DNA of 36,541 nt from Prevotella sp. (GCA_017509155.1 JAFWQE010000154.1:1-36541), one strand, 5' to 3'; shown: positions 1 through 8,533, numbered from the stretch's first letter. The notes: generated by a model from the sequence alone, not told the origin. Numbers and translations: made by a program.

Positions 1-166
1 GGTGAGTGGTGAGAGGTAAGAGGTGAGAGGAATGCGGGCAAGCCCAGAATACGATCATCCCCCTCCCTTAACTCCCTACCTAAATAGGGAGGGCTGGGGA
101 GGGTCTTGGAGGTCTTGAAGCGGAAGAGGTATTCTCTTACCTCTCACCACTTACCTCTCACCTCTA
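1..166. repeat. Composite intergenic repeat: heptamer arrays around a CCCTCCC hairpin
   Basis: The first 30 bases are GAGGTAA/GAGGTGA-type heptamers, and about 132-166 carries the same units in reverse orientation. Between them, about 60-110, lies a C-rich/G-rich imperfect palindrome (CCCTCCC ... GGGAGGG). The same components recur at 11288-11562 and 13836-13975, and the word AGCGGAAGAGGT here (about 119-130) is found reversed at about 11401-11413. The window begins inside the element, so its left end is unknown. No gene is seen here. Confidence 0.75.
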
Positions 167-700
167 TAAGTCATTCACGTTTGGTTCACGTAGATTTACG
201 TTTTAAACCCTGAGGAATAATTATAATAATTACGGTAATTTCTGTCTAAATCTCTCATCCACATTCATGTTTAATTCACGTAGATTTACGTTTTAAGACG
301 TAAGGGAAATTATATTAATTATGGTAATTTCTGTCTAAATCTCTCATCCACATTCATGTTTGATTCACGTAGATTTACGTTTTAAGACGTAAGGGAAATT
401 ATATTAATTATGGTAATTTCTGTCTAAATCACTCATCCGCATTCACGTTTGATTCATGTAGATTTACGTTATAAAATGTGGGTGATAATTATACTAATTA
501 TGGTAATTTCTGTCTGAATCTCTCATCCGCATTCATGTTTGATTCATGTAGATTTACGTTATAAAATGTGGGTGATAATTATACTAATTATGGTAATTTC
601 TGTCTAAATCTCTCATCCGCATTCATGTTTGATTCACGTAGATTTACGTTTTAAAACCTGAGGAATAATTAAAATAATTACGGTAATTTCTGTTCAAAAT
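167..700. repeat. Tandem array of six 89-90 bp units
   Basis: The word GTAGATTTACG recurs at 190, 280, 369, 458, 548 and 638, giving periods of 90, 89, 89, 90 and 90. Each unit has a small palindrome (ACGTA-GATT-TACGT), an A+T-rich block resembling TAATTATAATAATTA and the word GGTAATTTCTGT. Units 2 and 3, and units 4 and 5, are nearly identical pairs, which suggests recent amplification. The last unit runs into the 3' end of the Nudix gene and supplies its final codons and stop. No other gene is seen in 1-677. Confidence 0.9.
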
Positions 701-1097
701 AACAGGGAGCGTCCATGAGCGCCTTCACCGCAACCTTGTCTGCCGGCAGCCAGTCCACGCTGTCCATGTCGTCTTTCGTCAGCCACCGCGCCGCCTCATG
801 CTCCTTCAGCTTCGGCGCACCGCCCACCATGCGGCATCGGAAGCAGTGCATCGTCAGATGGAAATGCTCATAGTCATGCTCCACCGTGCAAACCCTCTGC
901 CCCACTTCAACGCGCGCCTCCAGTTCCTCCCACATCTCCCTTTCCAATGCCACCTCGGGAGTCTCGCCGGCCTCCATTTTCCCGCCGGGAAACTCCCATC
1001 CGTCCTTCATCTCGCCATAGCCACGCTGAGTGGCCAGCACCTTGCCGTCGTCGCTGAAGATCATCGCGGCCACCACTTCGAGCACTTTCCGCGTCAT
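678..1097 (-). CDS. MutT-like Nudix hydrolase
   Basis: A 139-aa protein of the usual size for MutT-type pyrophosphohydrolases, which cleave nucleoside triphosphates such as oxidised dGTP to the monophosphate. The Nudix box lies at about residues 39-61: G39, E45, then R53-E54 and E57-E58, the metal-binding glutamates. The usual glycine near the end of the box is E60, a small departure. The preceding PGGK and the early RGYGEMKDGWEFPGG are typical of MutT/CTP-pyrophosphohydrolase relatives. The start codon lies 4 bases after the stop of the upstream lipoprotein gene, so the two are probably cotranscribed. The last residues (FEQKLP) and the TAA stop are encoded by the adjacent tandem repeat. The exact substrate cannot be read from sequence. 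Confidence 0.9.
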   Translation of the reverse strand: MTRKVLEVVAAMIFSDDGKVLATQRGYGEMKDGWEFPGGKMEAGETPEVALEREMWEELEARVEVGQRVCTVEHDYEHFHLTMHCFRCRMVGGAPKLKEHEAARWLTKDDMDSVDWLPADKVAVKALMDAPCYFEQKLP

Positions 1098-1101
1098 CGT
1101 G

Positions 1102-1587
1102 TCATCGTTTTCTTGGTTCTGTCACTTCTCCGTCAAAGCGTATGCGGTCACGCTGTTTCATCTGCACGTCTATCGATGCGTTTCCGTTCGCAAACACCTC
1201 CAGCTGATAGTAATAGGTGTCTTCTTCGTTGGTGGTGACAATCTCCACGTATGTGATGCCCCTCTTCCCTTTCGTTTCCTGATAGCCGTCGATATGAGAC
1301 ACGAAGTTGAGTCCCTTTCCTCCCCCGTATGGCACGCTGTATGCCCTTCCGAAGTAAGGCAGGTAGCTCACCAGTGTGTCGCCCCTCACCTCCAGTTCAT
1401 ACCCGAAGTCCACGCTCACGCTGCGTCCTCTCAGCGGATGCATGCGTGTCACGGCCACCGTGTAATGGCGGTCTGCCAATGCCATAGCCACCATCTGAGC
1501 CTTCTCCGCCTCGCGGGCAGCTCTTTCTTCAGCAGTAGCGCACCCAGCCAGCACGGCTACCAGCAATCCAAACAATAGTTTCTTCAT
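1102..1587 (-). CDS. DUF4251 family lipoprotein
   Basis: The start is placed at MKKLLFG because this gives a clean lipoprotein signal: a lysine pair, a hydrophobic stretch LLFGLLVAVLAG, then the lipobox cysteine in AGCATAE. The frame is open for 14 further codons upstream, to 1629. The mature part carries the motif YLPYFGRAYSVPYGGG, which I associate with the Bacteroidota DUF4251 family, a beta-rich domain of unknown function. After the cysteine comes a short charged helix (EERAAREAEKAQ). It is probably anchored in the outer membrane facing the periplasm. It lies between a metal transporter gene and the Nudix gene on the same strand with very short gaps, so an operon is likely. Function unknown. 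Confidence 0.8.
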   Translation of the reverse strand: MKKLLFGLLVAVLAGCATAEERAAREAEKAQMVAMALADRHYTVAVTRMHPLRGRSVSVDFGYELEVRGDTLVSYLPYFGRAYSVPYGGGKGLNFVSHIDGYQETKGKRGITYVEIVTTNEEDTYYYQLEVFANGNASIDVQMKQRDRIRFDGEVTEPRKR

Positions 1588-1630
1588 GTTATTCAGGCTT
1601 TCGTTCATATTCTTCGATTTACGATTCATC

Positions 1631-2734
1631 CTATTCGCTGTAGTTATGATCCAGTACGAGACTGAACGTCAACTCCGGGTATCGCTCTTCGAGTTCGGCC
1701 CTCAGCGTCTCCACGAGTCCCTTTTCGTCCTTCACCCAGTCCTTGGGCACGATGTCGAGTGTCACCAGTTTCTTTTCTTCATAGTAGAAGAACGCATGCA
1801 CCTGCATCACCTCGTCGTGCTTGCTCACCATCTGCATAATCTTCCGCTGCAGCTTGGCCTGTTTGCTGTCGCCCGTGGGAATGGCATAGATGCCCACGGT
1901 CAGTATGACGTGCATCTTTTCGTAGATGCTCCGCGATATCTCGCGTGTCAGTCCGTGAATCTCCCGAGCCGTCATCGTGTCGGGCACATTGACGTGGAGC
2001 GAACCGATAATCATGTCCGGCCCATAGCTGTTCATGATGATGTCGAACACGCCATACACCTTGTCGAAGCCCATCACCTCGTTCTTCAGCTCAGCCACGA
2101 ACTCCGGCGAGATGCGACTTCCCAGCAGTTCATTCACTGGCGACGAAAGCATCTCCCAGCCAGCCTTCAGAATGACCAGCGAGATGAGAATGCCGAAGAC
2201 GCCGTCGAGGTTGACGCCCCACAGCAGCATGATTCCCGCCGACACCAGCGTGGCCAGCGTCACCACGGCATCAAACAAGGCATCGGCACCACTGGCAATG
2301 AGCGCATCGCTCTTCAGACGCTCGCCCTGACGTTTCACATAGCGTCCCAGCACAATCTTCACCACAATGGCCACCACGATAACGGTCAGTGTGGCAGCGG
2401 TGTACGTGGGAGTTGTCGGCTCAATGATTTTTCTGATTGACTCAACCAAAGCGCCGATGCCTGCCATCAGCACGATGACGGCGATGATGATGGCGCTGAA
2501 GTATTCTATCCTGCCATGACCAAACGGATGCTCATGGTCGGCGGGCCGTTCCGACAGCTTTGTCCCCACAATCGTGATGATCGACGACAACGCGTCGCTC
2601 AGGTTGTTCAGTGCATCCATCACCACAGCCACCGAACCTGCCATCAGTCCCACCACCGCCTTAAACGCAGCCAGCAGCACATTCGCCGCAACGCCCACCA
2701 CGCTGGTCCTTATGATTTGTTTGTTCCTATCCAT
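1631..2734 (-). CDS. Cation diffusion facilitator (CDF) family metal transporter
   Basis: A 367-aa integral membrane protein with six predicted transmembrane segments followed by a soluble C-terminal domain of about 90 residues, the layout of CDF antiporters that export Zn, Fe or Mn in exchange for protons. The second segment holds MDALNNLSDALSS and the fifth holds ADALFDAV, the places where the intramembrane metal site lies. The first motif reads N-x3-D rather than the D-x3-D of FieF-type zinc/iron exporters, so the metal is uncertain. HEHPFGHGR between segments 2 and 3 is a family signature. It starts 29 bases after the defence operon and precedes the lipoprotein and Nudix genes on the same strand. 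An imperfect promoter-like TAGAATTG lies just upstream. Confidence 0.92.
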   Translation of the reverse strand: MDRNKQIIRTSVVGVAANVLLAAFKAVVGLMAGSVAVVMDALNNLSDALSSIITIVGTKLSERPADHEHPFGHGRIEYFSAIIIAVIVLMAGIGALVESIRKIIEPTTPTYTAATLTVIVVAIVVKIVLGRYVKRQGERLKSDALIASGADALFDAVVTLATLVSAGIMLLWGVNLDGVFGILISLVILKAGWEMLSSPVNELLGSRISPEFVAELKNEVMGFDKVYGVFDIIMNSYGPDMIIGSLHVNVPDTMTAREIHGLTREISRSIYEKMHVILTVGIYAIPTGDSKQAKLQRKIMQMVSKHDEVMQVHAFFYYEEKKLVTLDIVPKDWVKDEKGLVETLRAELEERYPELTFSLVLDHNYSE

Positions 2735-2763
2735 CTATGTTTCTGCAATTCTAATTCTGCCTT

Positions 2764-3426
2764 TCAAATGATCGTTATTTCCAGCCTAAGTCTCAACATG
2801 GCATCTATGATTCGCAGCATTTTATATTTGTCCTTTGTTGAGTTTGGAACTGTGAGCCACATGTTCTCACCTACTTGCACCTGACCGTTATACTTCTTTA
2901 TTGGTGTGATTATGTTCTTGTTCTTGAACATCAGCTCTTTTCTCTGTATGATTTCCGGTCCAATTTGCCATATAGCATCAATCAAGGTGTCAATGGGATT
3001 CTCACCGGCTGCATATTCGCCACTAGGGAACTTCACCAATAGTTTATCGTCTTTCTTTTTCTGCTTTTGGATCACCTTCTCATCACTGGTTTCAAAATCC
3101 GTTCCCACTTCCACTTCCATCTGCAACCCCAACTGGGTTCTGATAGAAATGAGCTGCATGTACTTTTGTTGTGTATCACTTTGTGCATTGACATACCAGC
3201 CATTGCAGACGGGTTTCATGTAATCTTTATAGCGAGGATATATCTCTTTGCTCAGCAGTGGCAAATGACAGTTCTCAGTCGTAATCTTCGAAAAGTTTTC
3301 TTCGCCTATTGCCACCAGTGCGTCTATAAGCGTCATGGTGGCACTCTTATAACAAATCACCTTGCCGTCAGGCATGGTCACTCTCAGCAGTTTCCTCGTT
3401 GCTCTTTGTCTTAGGTTTTCGTCCAT
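2764..3426 (-). CDS. Two-copy domain protein, last gene of the McrBC-like operon
   Basis: A 220-aa protein that is an internal duplication. Residues about 12-107 and 127-220 each follow the pattern KLL-V-PDG, a TLIDA helix, an IG turn, a small beta segment, a short S/N-S/D-T-x-x-K-Y motif (SDTQQKY / NSTKDKY), and end in a hydrophobic LGLQMEVEV / LRLRLEITI strand. A lysine-rich linker (KQKKKDDK) joins them. I recall similar domains beside restriction and helicase genes, but I cannot name the family. The start is 2 bases after the nuclease gene's stop and has a strong Shine-Dalgarno, unusual in this phylum, so high and coupled expression is likely. It could be an accessory or substrate-recognition subunit; that is inference from position only. 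Confidence 0.8.
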   Translation of the reverse strand: MDENLRQRATRKLLRVTMPDGKVICYKSATMTLIDALVAIGEENFSKITTENCHLPLLSKEIYPRYKDYMKPVCNGWYVNAQSDTQQKYMQLISIRTQLGLQMEVEVGTDFETSDEKVIQKQKKKDDKLLVKFPSGEYAAGENPIDTLIDAIWQIGPEIIQRKELMFKNKNIITPIKKYNGQVQVGENMWLTVPNSTKDKYKMLRIIDAMLRLRLEITII

Positions 3427-3428
3427 TT

Positions 3429-5564
3429 CTATACCTCCCCTTTGTACAGTTTCATTGTATAGTCGTATGAGATCAGTTCACCAGGCTGCATCTTTTCACG
3501 GTAGATTTTCACCTTCTCCTCCCCTATAGGAATATACCTCCCCAACCGGAGCCTCAACGCTGGTTTGTCCTCAAACGTGGTAAAGCCGATGCGCTGTACC
3601 TCATAATAGCCGTCGATACCTCCCGCCACCATCGGCAAGAAGTACCGTATGTTCATCAGATTGATGTTTGGTATTCGCTCCATGACATACGACTTTGCTT
3701 CGTGGTCCATGAATATCTTGAAGTCTGATGCCGTTCTGCGAACCAATCCTGTCAGGATATTCTTCTCTGCAGGCTTCTCCTTAATCTGAGCGGGCGTTTC
3801 AATAATGGCCCTATTGATTACTACTTGTGGATTGTCACCGAGCGCACACTCCACCACATAGAAGTGCCGTCGCAGTTCTTCCAGCAGCGTAGCATTGTTC
3901 GCCTCGTCACTCTTATCAAGTGCGAGCGAGTAGTATTCGGTGTTTTCATAAGGAGTGTACATCTTGCCCAGCACGTCTTGGAAGTGGGTCTTGATATACC
4001 GCTTGCCATCCTCGTCTGGATGCGACTTCATGGCATAGAACTGATAGTTCTGCTGAAGCATCTTTTGTATTTCTTCGCGGAATATCTCCCTCACCTTCTT
4101 CTTCCAGCTTGCTTTCTTCGACTTGTTGTTCAGCGCATATAGCGACACGACAAAGAGGAAGTTCACATCATAGTGGCACACCAACAGCGTATCACGGTCG
4201 AACAATCGGTTGGAGAATTGGTCAGACGTGAAGTATTTGTTCTTCTTCTCCGTCAGTCGGATGGTGTCCCTATAGCTCAAATCCTCCTCCATCGTGGCAC
4301 TGATGAAGAAGTTGGGTATGATGTTATAGCCCTCTGTCACCTCATCTCGCAGCTTTGGTACTTCGCGGAATTGGTTCCAATCGCTTTTCCAGTCCTCATC
4401 GTTCTCGTTGCCTTTCATGAACAGGTTCAGGTTCCATTGTATCACATTTCTGGCATACGTGAACTGCTTGGCAACCGACTCGCGGCCTATCGGATTGTTG
4501 CGCTTATAGTACTTCGAGTCGCCTATATAATAAATAGGTGTGTCCTCATTATGCGTGGTCAGCCCCTTGTAGGTATAGATGTGGTCAACCATCTTGCCGT
4601 CTTCCTGCTTCTTCAGTCCGGCTGGTACTTCGCCCGTCTCACCAATCAGCTCGTCGATGATGGCCTCGAACACGATGTTGAAACTCTTCACCAGCAGATA
4701 GTCCTTCTGCCCCATGTCGATGGTCACGTTTTTGGCCTTGTCAAAGAAAGCATAACACAAGTTCCACAGCTGCAGTGCCTTGTCAGAGAAGTATTTGTAC
4801 TTTATCTGTTGCAACCGTATCTTCCCCACCCCTTTCAGATAGTTCTGGAACCTACGGCCTGTTATCAGTTCGTAGTTGCAGTTTATCTTCACTGGGAAGC
4901 CATAGTGCTCGTTGATGTAGTTCAGGATAGAGAAGAAGATGATGAGCAGCTCCTCGTCGAAGTTGATTTGTCGTTTCTTGTTGACGGGGTTCACGTAGAT
5001 GGCACTGTTATCCTGCACCACTGCCGTAGTCTTGGCTATCGTCCGCGTCCAGTTAATCTTGTTAAAGCCGGCATGCATGTTCTTGATGATGAACATAAAG
5101 AACTGCTGGTTGTCATCGTTAAACTGTATGAGCGACAGCAGAATGTCGAGGAAGGTGTTGTTACGCTGCTTGCGACCACGATTCACCTGCGCCATCTTTT
5201 TGTGATAGACTATCGACGTATCGTTGCGCTTGTCGTTGTAGAACACCACCACAGCACGATATATCCACACCGAGAAGTCGTAGATGAAGTTCTTCTGCTC
5301 CTCAGTCAATGGTGAGTCTTCGCCTATGCAGATGATGTCCTCCGGCTTGTACTGTCCAAACACCAGTTCCTGACCATCCCTTACCTCCAACAGCACCTTG
5401 GGAAGAATAAAGACACAGTCGTACACGTCAGGGTGACTATTGAAGTAATATCCCACATAGTTCACCGAGACGTAGCCTTCGATGTCCTCCAAGGCATCAA
5501 TGCCATGAATGGTTTGCCTCACATCGTCAGCCAGGTATCTGTATTCCTCAATCAGGATTCTCAT
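3429..5564 (-). CDS. McrC/LlaJI-like PD-(D/E)XK restriction nuclease
   Basis: A 711-aa protein, about twice the length of E. coli McrC and closer to LlaJI-type partners of McrB GTPases. The likely catalytic core is at residues 300-375: a helix ending FEAIIDELIG, then D327 in MVDHIYTYKG, the strand IYYIGDSKYYK with D349-x-K351, and a following helix FTYARNVIQ. This is the order expected for a PD-(D/E)XK nuclease. The N-terminal 110 residues resemble McrC-type beta-rich partner-binding segments, and the C-terminal 300 residues are unassigned. Its ATG overlaps the TGA stop of rhuM (ATGA), indicating translational coupling. It presumably cuts DNA when activated by the McrB ring on modified or foreign DNA. 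An exact second copy of its first 23 bases lies just after mcrB (6631-6653). Confidence 0.82.
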   Translation of the reverse strand: MRILIEEYRYLADDVRQTIHGIDALEDIEGYVSVNYVGYYFNSHPDVYDCVFILPKVLLEVRDGQELVFGQYKPEDIICIGEDSPLTEEQKNFIYDFSVWIYRAVVVFYNDKRNDTSIVYHKKMAQVNRGRKQRNNTFLDILLSLIQFNDDNQQFFMFIIKNMHAGFNKINWTRTIAKTTAVVQDNSAIYVNPVNKKRQINFDEELLIIFFSILNYINEHYGFPVKINCNYELITGRRFQNYLKGVGKIRLQQIKYKYFSDKALQLWNLCYAFFDKAKNVTIDMGQKDYLLVKSFNIVFEAIIDELIGETGEVPAGLKKQEDGKMVDHIYTYKGLTTHNEDTPIYYIGDSKYYKRNNPIGRESVAKQFTYARNVIQWNLNLFMKGNENDEDWKSDWNQFREVPKLRDEVTEGYNIIPNFFISATMEEDLSYRDTIRLTEKKNKYFTSDQFSNRLFDRDTLLVCHYDVNFLFVVSLYALNNKSKKASWKKKVREIFREEIQKMLQQNYQFYAMKSHPDEDGKRYIKTHFQDVLGKMYTPYENTEYYSLALDKSDEANNATLLEELRRHFYVVECALGDNPQVVINRAIIETPAQIKEKPAEKNILTGLVRRTASDFKIFMDHEAKSYVMERIPNINLMNIRYFLPMVAGGIDGYYEVQRIGFTTFEDKPALRLRLGRYIPIGEEKVKIYREKMQPGELISYDYTMKLYKGEV
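3433..3441 (-). promoter_or_regulatory. Strong Shine-Dalgarno for the two-copy domain gene
   Basis: On the minus strand AGGGGAGGT lies 6 bases before the ATG at 3426, inside the last codons of the nuclease gene. Bacteroidota genes usually lack such sites, so it supports both the start choice and efficient translation of the last gene in the operon. Confidence 0.7.
5542..5564 (-). repeat. 23-bp direct repeat, copy at the nuclease start
   Basis: These 23 bases are the start codon and the next codons (MRILIEE) of the nuclease gene. They are identical to 6631-6653, and the bases on either side differ (G versus A on the left, A versus G on the right of the plus strand), so the identity is exactly 23 bp. 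The pair brackets rhuM. Confidence 0.95.
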
Positions 5565-6613
5565 ATTTCCGTTTTCTCGTCATCGGACGATTGGTGCTCA
5601 CCATCGGACGATTGGTGCTCACCATCGTCTTCCTTATTGTTTTTCAACCGCTTCACTGCCTTATCGAAATCGCTTTCCAACATCCGCATTTCCCGCTCAC
5701 GATAGATTTCAAACTCTCGCTCTGCCTTCTCAATGGCTTCTTGGTGGGAAACTGTCCCGTTGCCTTCCAAGATATTTTTCCGCAGTCGGAGAATCTGGTC
5801 ATCAAGTGCAGCAATCCAGTCGGCCATCGTCATCGGGTTCTGTTCCAGTGCTTGAAATTCAGCATAGTCGAGGAATTGCGAGGTCAATAGGTTTAACCGC
5901 TGTAATTCAAGTTCCGTTAGGTAGTTCTTGGCTATCTTTACATCATCACGGGTCACATAGTTACCCTTGAAGTTGGTCATGCCGACGAAAGGCTTCTCAT
6001 TATCCACTCGTTCATAGATGAGTTCCGCTGCCGTATGCTCGTGCACAGCATAATGCATCTTGTTCTGCACAGTGGCAAAGAACAACTTCGTCATCTTGGC
6101 TCTTGGGTCATAGTCTGTGCTGGTGGCATAGATGTCCGTCACCTGCTGATAGAAGTTACGCTCGCTGCTGCGGATGTCACGAATGCGCTGCAAGAGTTCT
6201 TTGAAGTATCGGTTGCCACCTTGCTTCAATCGCTCATCGTCCATCGTGAATCCCTTCTGGATATACTCGTGTAACCGCTGCGTTGCCCAACGCCGGAACC
6301 TCACGGCAATAGACGACTGTACCCGATAGCCTAGGGCAATAATCATATCGAGATTGTAGTGGTCAATCTCTCTTTGCACCTGCCGTTTACCTTCTTGACG
6401 AACTAGAAAGAATTTCTTTCGAGTTCCCTCTTCACTCAACTCCTTGTCTTGGTAGATGTTGCCGACATGAAGGCTGATGTTCTGAGGTGTGGTTGCATAA
6501 ATCTCCGCAAGATTCTCTCTTGTCAGCCACACATCTTCGTCAGCAAAGCGCACATTCACATTCACCTTGCCCTCATCATCTTTATAGAGTATCAGTTTGT
6601 TTTCCTTGTCCAT
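5561..6613 (-). CDS. RhuM family protein
   Basis: A 350-aa protein from the ATG at 6613; the frame is open to a TTG at 6640, but those residues come from the 23-bp repeat region. It matches the RhuM family: an N-terminal helix-turn-helix-like Fic/Bro-type region (VWLTRENLAEIYATTPQNISLHVGNIYQDKEL), then DHYNLDMIIALGYRVQSSIAVRFRRWAT and a C-terminal coiled-coil region. RhuM genes are often found inside restriction and pathogenicity islands, and their biochemical role is not established. The C-terminus ends in an acidic tail containing two exact GEHQSSD repeats. Its stop overlaps the nuclease start. It sits between the two subunits of an McrBC pair, so it may modulate or sense the system, or may be a passenger. 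Confidence 0.88.
   Translation of the reverse strand: MDKENKLILYKDDEGKVNVNVRFADEDVWLTRENLAEIYATTPQNISLHVGNIYQDKELSEEGTRKKFFLVRQEGKRQVQREIDHYNLDMIIALGYRVQSSIAVRFRRWATQRLHEYIQKGFTMDDERLKQGGNRYFKELLQRIRDIRSSERNFYQQVTDIYATSTDYDPRAKMTKLFFATVQNKMHYAVHEHTAAELIYERVDNEKPFVGMTNFKGNYVTRDDVKIAKNYLTELELQRLNLLTSQFLDYAEFQALEQNPMTMADWIAALDDQILRLRKNILEGNGTVSHQEAIEKAEREFEIYREREMRMLESDFDKAVKRLKNNKEDDGEHQSSDGEHQSSDDEKTEI
5581..5627. repeat. In-frame 21-bp tandem repeat in rhuM
   Basis: Two identical 21-bp units (5581-5601 and 5602-5622) plus five bases of a third encode GEHQSSD twice in the acidic C-terminal tail of RhuM. The period is a multiple of three, so copy-number change by slippage would add or remove seven residues without a frameshift. 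Confidence 0.9.
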
Positions 6614-6653
6614 TTGCGATGCGAAATTGATATTCCTCAATCAGGATTCTCAT
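6582..6653 (-). other. Mini-ORF with a duplicate of the nuclease start
   Basis: Two bases after the mcrB stop codon there is an ATG opening a 23-codon frame. Its first seven residues, MRILIEE, are the same as the nuclease N-terminus because of the 23-bp repeat. It then runs out of frame through the first codons of rhuM and ends at TAA 6582-6584. It looks like the original nuclease start left behind when rhuM arrived, and it may still couple translation from mcrB into rhuM. Confidence 0.7.
6631..6653 (-). repeat. 23-bp direct repeat, copy after mcrB
   Basis: Identical to 5542-5564. It lies between the mcrB stop and the rhuM start, in the same orientation as the other copy, 1089 bp away. Confidence 0.95.
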
Positions 6654-6655
6654 GA

Positions 6656-8533
6656 TTATTTCTTCTCAATATGAATACCCCATGATTGCTTATTCACCTT
6701 ATCTACAAATTCTGTAATCCGCTCCACATTATATTGGTTTGACACATAAAGCGATTGCCCATTCATCATCTGTACTGTTTTATATCTTGAACGAAGTCCT
6801 GGGTCTGAAGAAGAAGCGGTACGAGTCTCAAACATTTGCTGTGTCTCAATGAGATTAGGAACTTTGATATTCAGACCAAGCCAAACATCAACAACCTCTT
6901 CAGCTGTCATTTCCGGGTGCATTGACACATACATCTCAATAGCCGCATGTGCAACTCGTCCCTTTGGGTAAGCTCCTTCACCGTTGATTGAGAACTTCGT
7001 ATAGTCATAATTCCTATTATTAGGATTAGAGATGTCGTCCCCATTATCGTCAAGCACAGGCTCTTCTACCATTGTCTGATTGCTTTCTAATATCGCATCT
7101 ACTCCCAGATTCTGCAGGAACAACTCTACTTTGTCTTCCTTTACAACGGCCTTTCCATTAGCGTTCACATCATAGAACTTATTGAACGTCAGTTCTTCCT
7201 CACCATCGCGGAAAATGTCGCTGCCAAATGCCTGGTCTTTGAACACGTCGTTCCAGAGATAGAATATAACCTTCGAAACAAACGTCTCAGCCTTCACCAC
7301 ACCATCCTGTGCCTTACAGAAGAAGTAGCCCAGCTTCTTATCCTCAGACTTGGTTTGCTCGTTAATCTCAGCATTGATTTTCTCCACAAACTGCCACCAG
7401 TCGTACAGTTTGCCGTTCACCTTAATCCTCCATCCCAGCGACACACCATTCTCCTTACCCTCGCAGATAGGCATATACTTCCAGTCCCAACGACGCTTGA
7501 AGGCCGAGTCTATCGGGAACAAGCTCTGGTCAGAGGTGTTCATTGTTGCCCAGATATACAGATTATCAGGCAATAGCAGAATATCACCACTCAGCACCTT
7601 ACTCACGATGTCCTTGCCATAGATGTTGTTGATGCGCTCAGCATCGGCAATCGTCTTGCCTTCGAAAGCTTTGCTCAGTTGCTTCTTCATGTCCTTATCA
7701 GCCTGAATGGGATAGTCGGAGAATCCACAGCCATTGCGGTCGAGCAACTGGAACAGGTCGCCGAATATCTGTGCACAGTTACCACGGTTGATTTCCTCAA
7801 TCACCAGATACTGCTCCTCAGCCTTTTCTCCCTCTGCTGCCTTGGCGTAAGCATCCCATGCCTTGATGTAAGCTTGGAGGAAAGCCTGTTCAACAAACTC
7901 ATAGACGATACGTGTTTCCCAAACTGGCTCTTTCGTTTCTTCGTCAAAAACCAGATGCCCTGCGATGTCACGCATTTGCACATCAATAGTTGTTGGTTTG
8001 TATGCACCAACAAATGTTGAATAATCACTGTCTGGATGGAAAGTAGTTCGAATTACGTCTGCAGAAGCAGTTAACCTCTTTACCTCATGAGACTTTCCTG
8101 TACCTGGGGCACCAAAATAAATCACCTGTCTCGGAAGCTTCTCTTGTTTTACTGGACTCTTCTTAACTTCCTTACTTGAAGTGAACTGATTTGCCAGTAA
8201 ACGCACAGCCCTCAAAAAGTTGATGTACGTAAGCAGAGCATTATGGTACTGACCTCCACCTATTTTTTTGAAAGGTTTACCCTCGTTGGTCCCTCCCTTG
8301 AACTCGTCGAACGAAGGTAGAGCTGATAGTTCAACATATATCTGCTGAATGTAATCAGGGTCATCAACGTCTATCAATTCCGTAAAGCCTGTATACCGAT
8401 TTTTTATCAGCATGTTCAGCCTTGCAAAGTCGGAATAATTCTCAGCACTTGCTGGAGAAGAAGTACATTGGCGAATGTAGTTCCTGTATAATTCCAGTTT
8501 GCTTTCCTTGCTTTTAAATAGTTCTGTTATCAT
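6656..8533 (-). CDS. mcrB: McrB-type AAA+ GTPase of a modification-dependent restriction system
   Basis: A 625-aa protein. The AAA+ core begins with Walker A GAPGTGKS (141-148), then Walker B LVIEEINRGN (243-252), MNTSD (331-335, sensor/nucleotide-specificity region) and FKRRWDW with arginines 347-348. The EINRGN and MNTxD forms are characteristic of the McrB GTPase clade. The N-terminal 130 residues form a separate helical domain that should recognise DNA and is not the classical EVE or DUF3578 domain as far as I can tell by eye. In the known E. coli system McrB forms GTP-driven hexamers that activate McrC. Here it is followed by rhuM and then the nuclease, and preceded by a small repressor-like gene with a 47-base gap. 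Confidence 0.92.
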   Translation of the reverse strand: MITELFKSKESKLELYRNYIRQCTSSPASAENYSDFARLNMLIKNRYTGFTELIDVDDPDYIQQIYVELSALPSFDEFKGGTNEGKPFKKIGGGQYHNALLTYINFLRAVRLLANQFTSSKEVKKSPVKQEKLPRQVIYFGAPGTGKSHEVKRLTASADVIRTTFHPDSDYSTFVGAYKPTTIDVQMRDIAGHLVFDEETKEPVWETRIVYEFVEQAFLQAYIKAWDAYAKAAEGEKAEEQYLVIEEINRGNCAQIFGDLFQLLDRNGCGFSDYPIQADKDMKKQLSKAFEGKTIADAERINNIYGKDIVSKVLSGDILLLPDNLYIWATMNTSDQSLFPIDSAFKRRWDWKYMPICEGKENGVSLGWRIKVNGKLYDWWQFVEKINAEINEQTKSEDKKLGYFFCKAQDGVVKAETFVSKVIFYLWNDVFKDQAFGSDIFRDGEEELTFNKFYDVNANGKAVVKEDKVELFLQNLGVDAILESNQTMVEEPVLDDNGDDISNPNNRNYDYTKFSINGEGAYPKGRVAHAAIEMYVSMHPEMTAEEVVDVWLGLNIKVPNLIETQQMFETRTASSSDPGLRSRYKTVQMMNGQSLYVSNQYNVERITEFVDKVNKQSWGIHIEKK

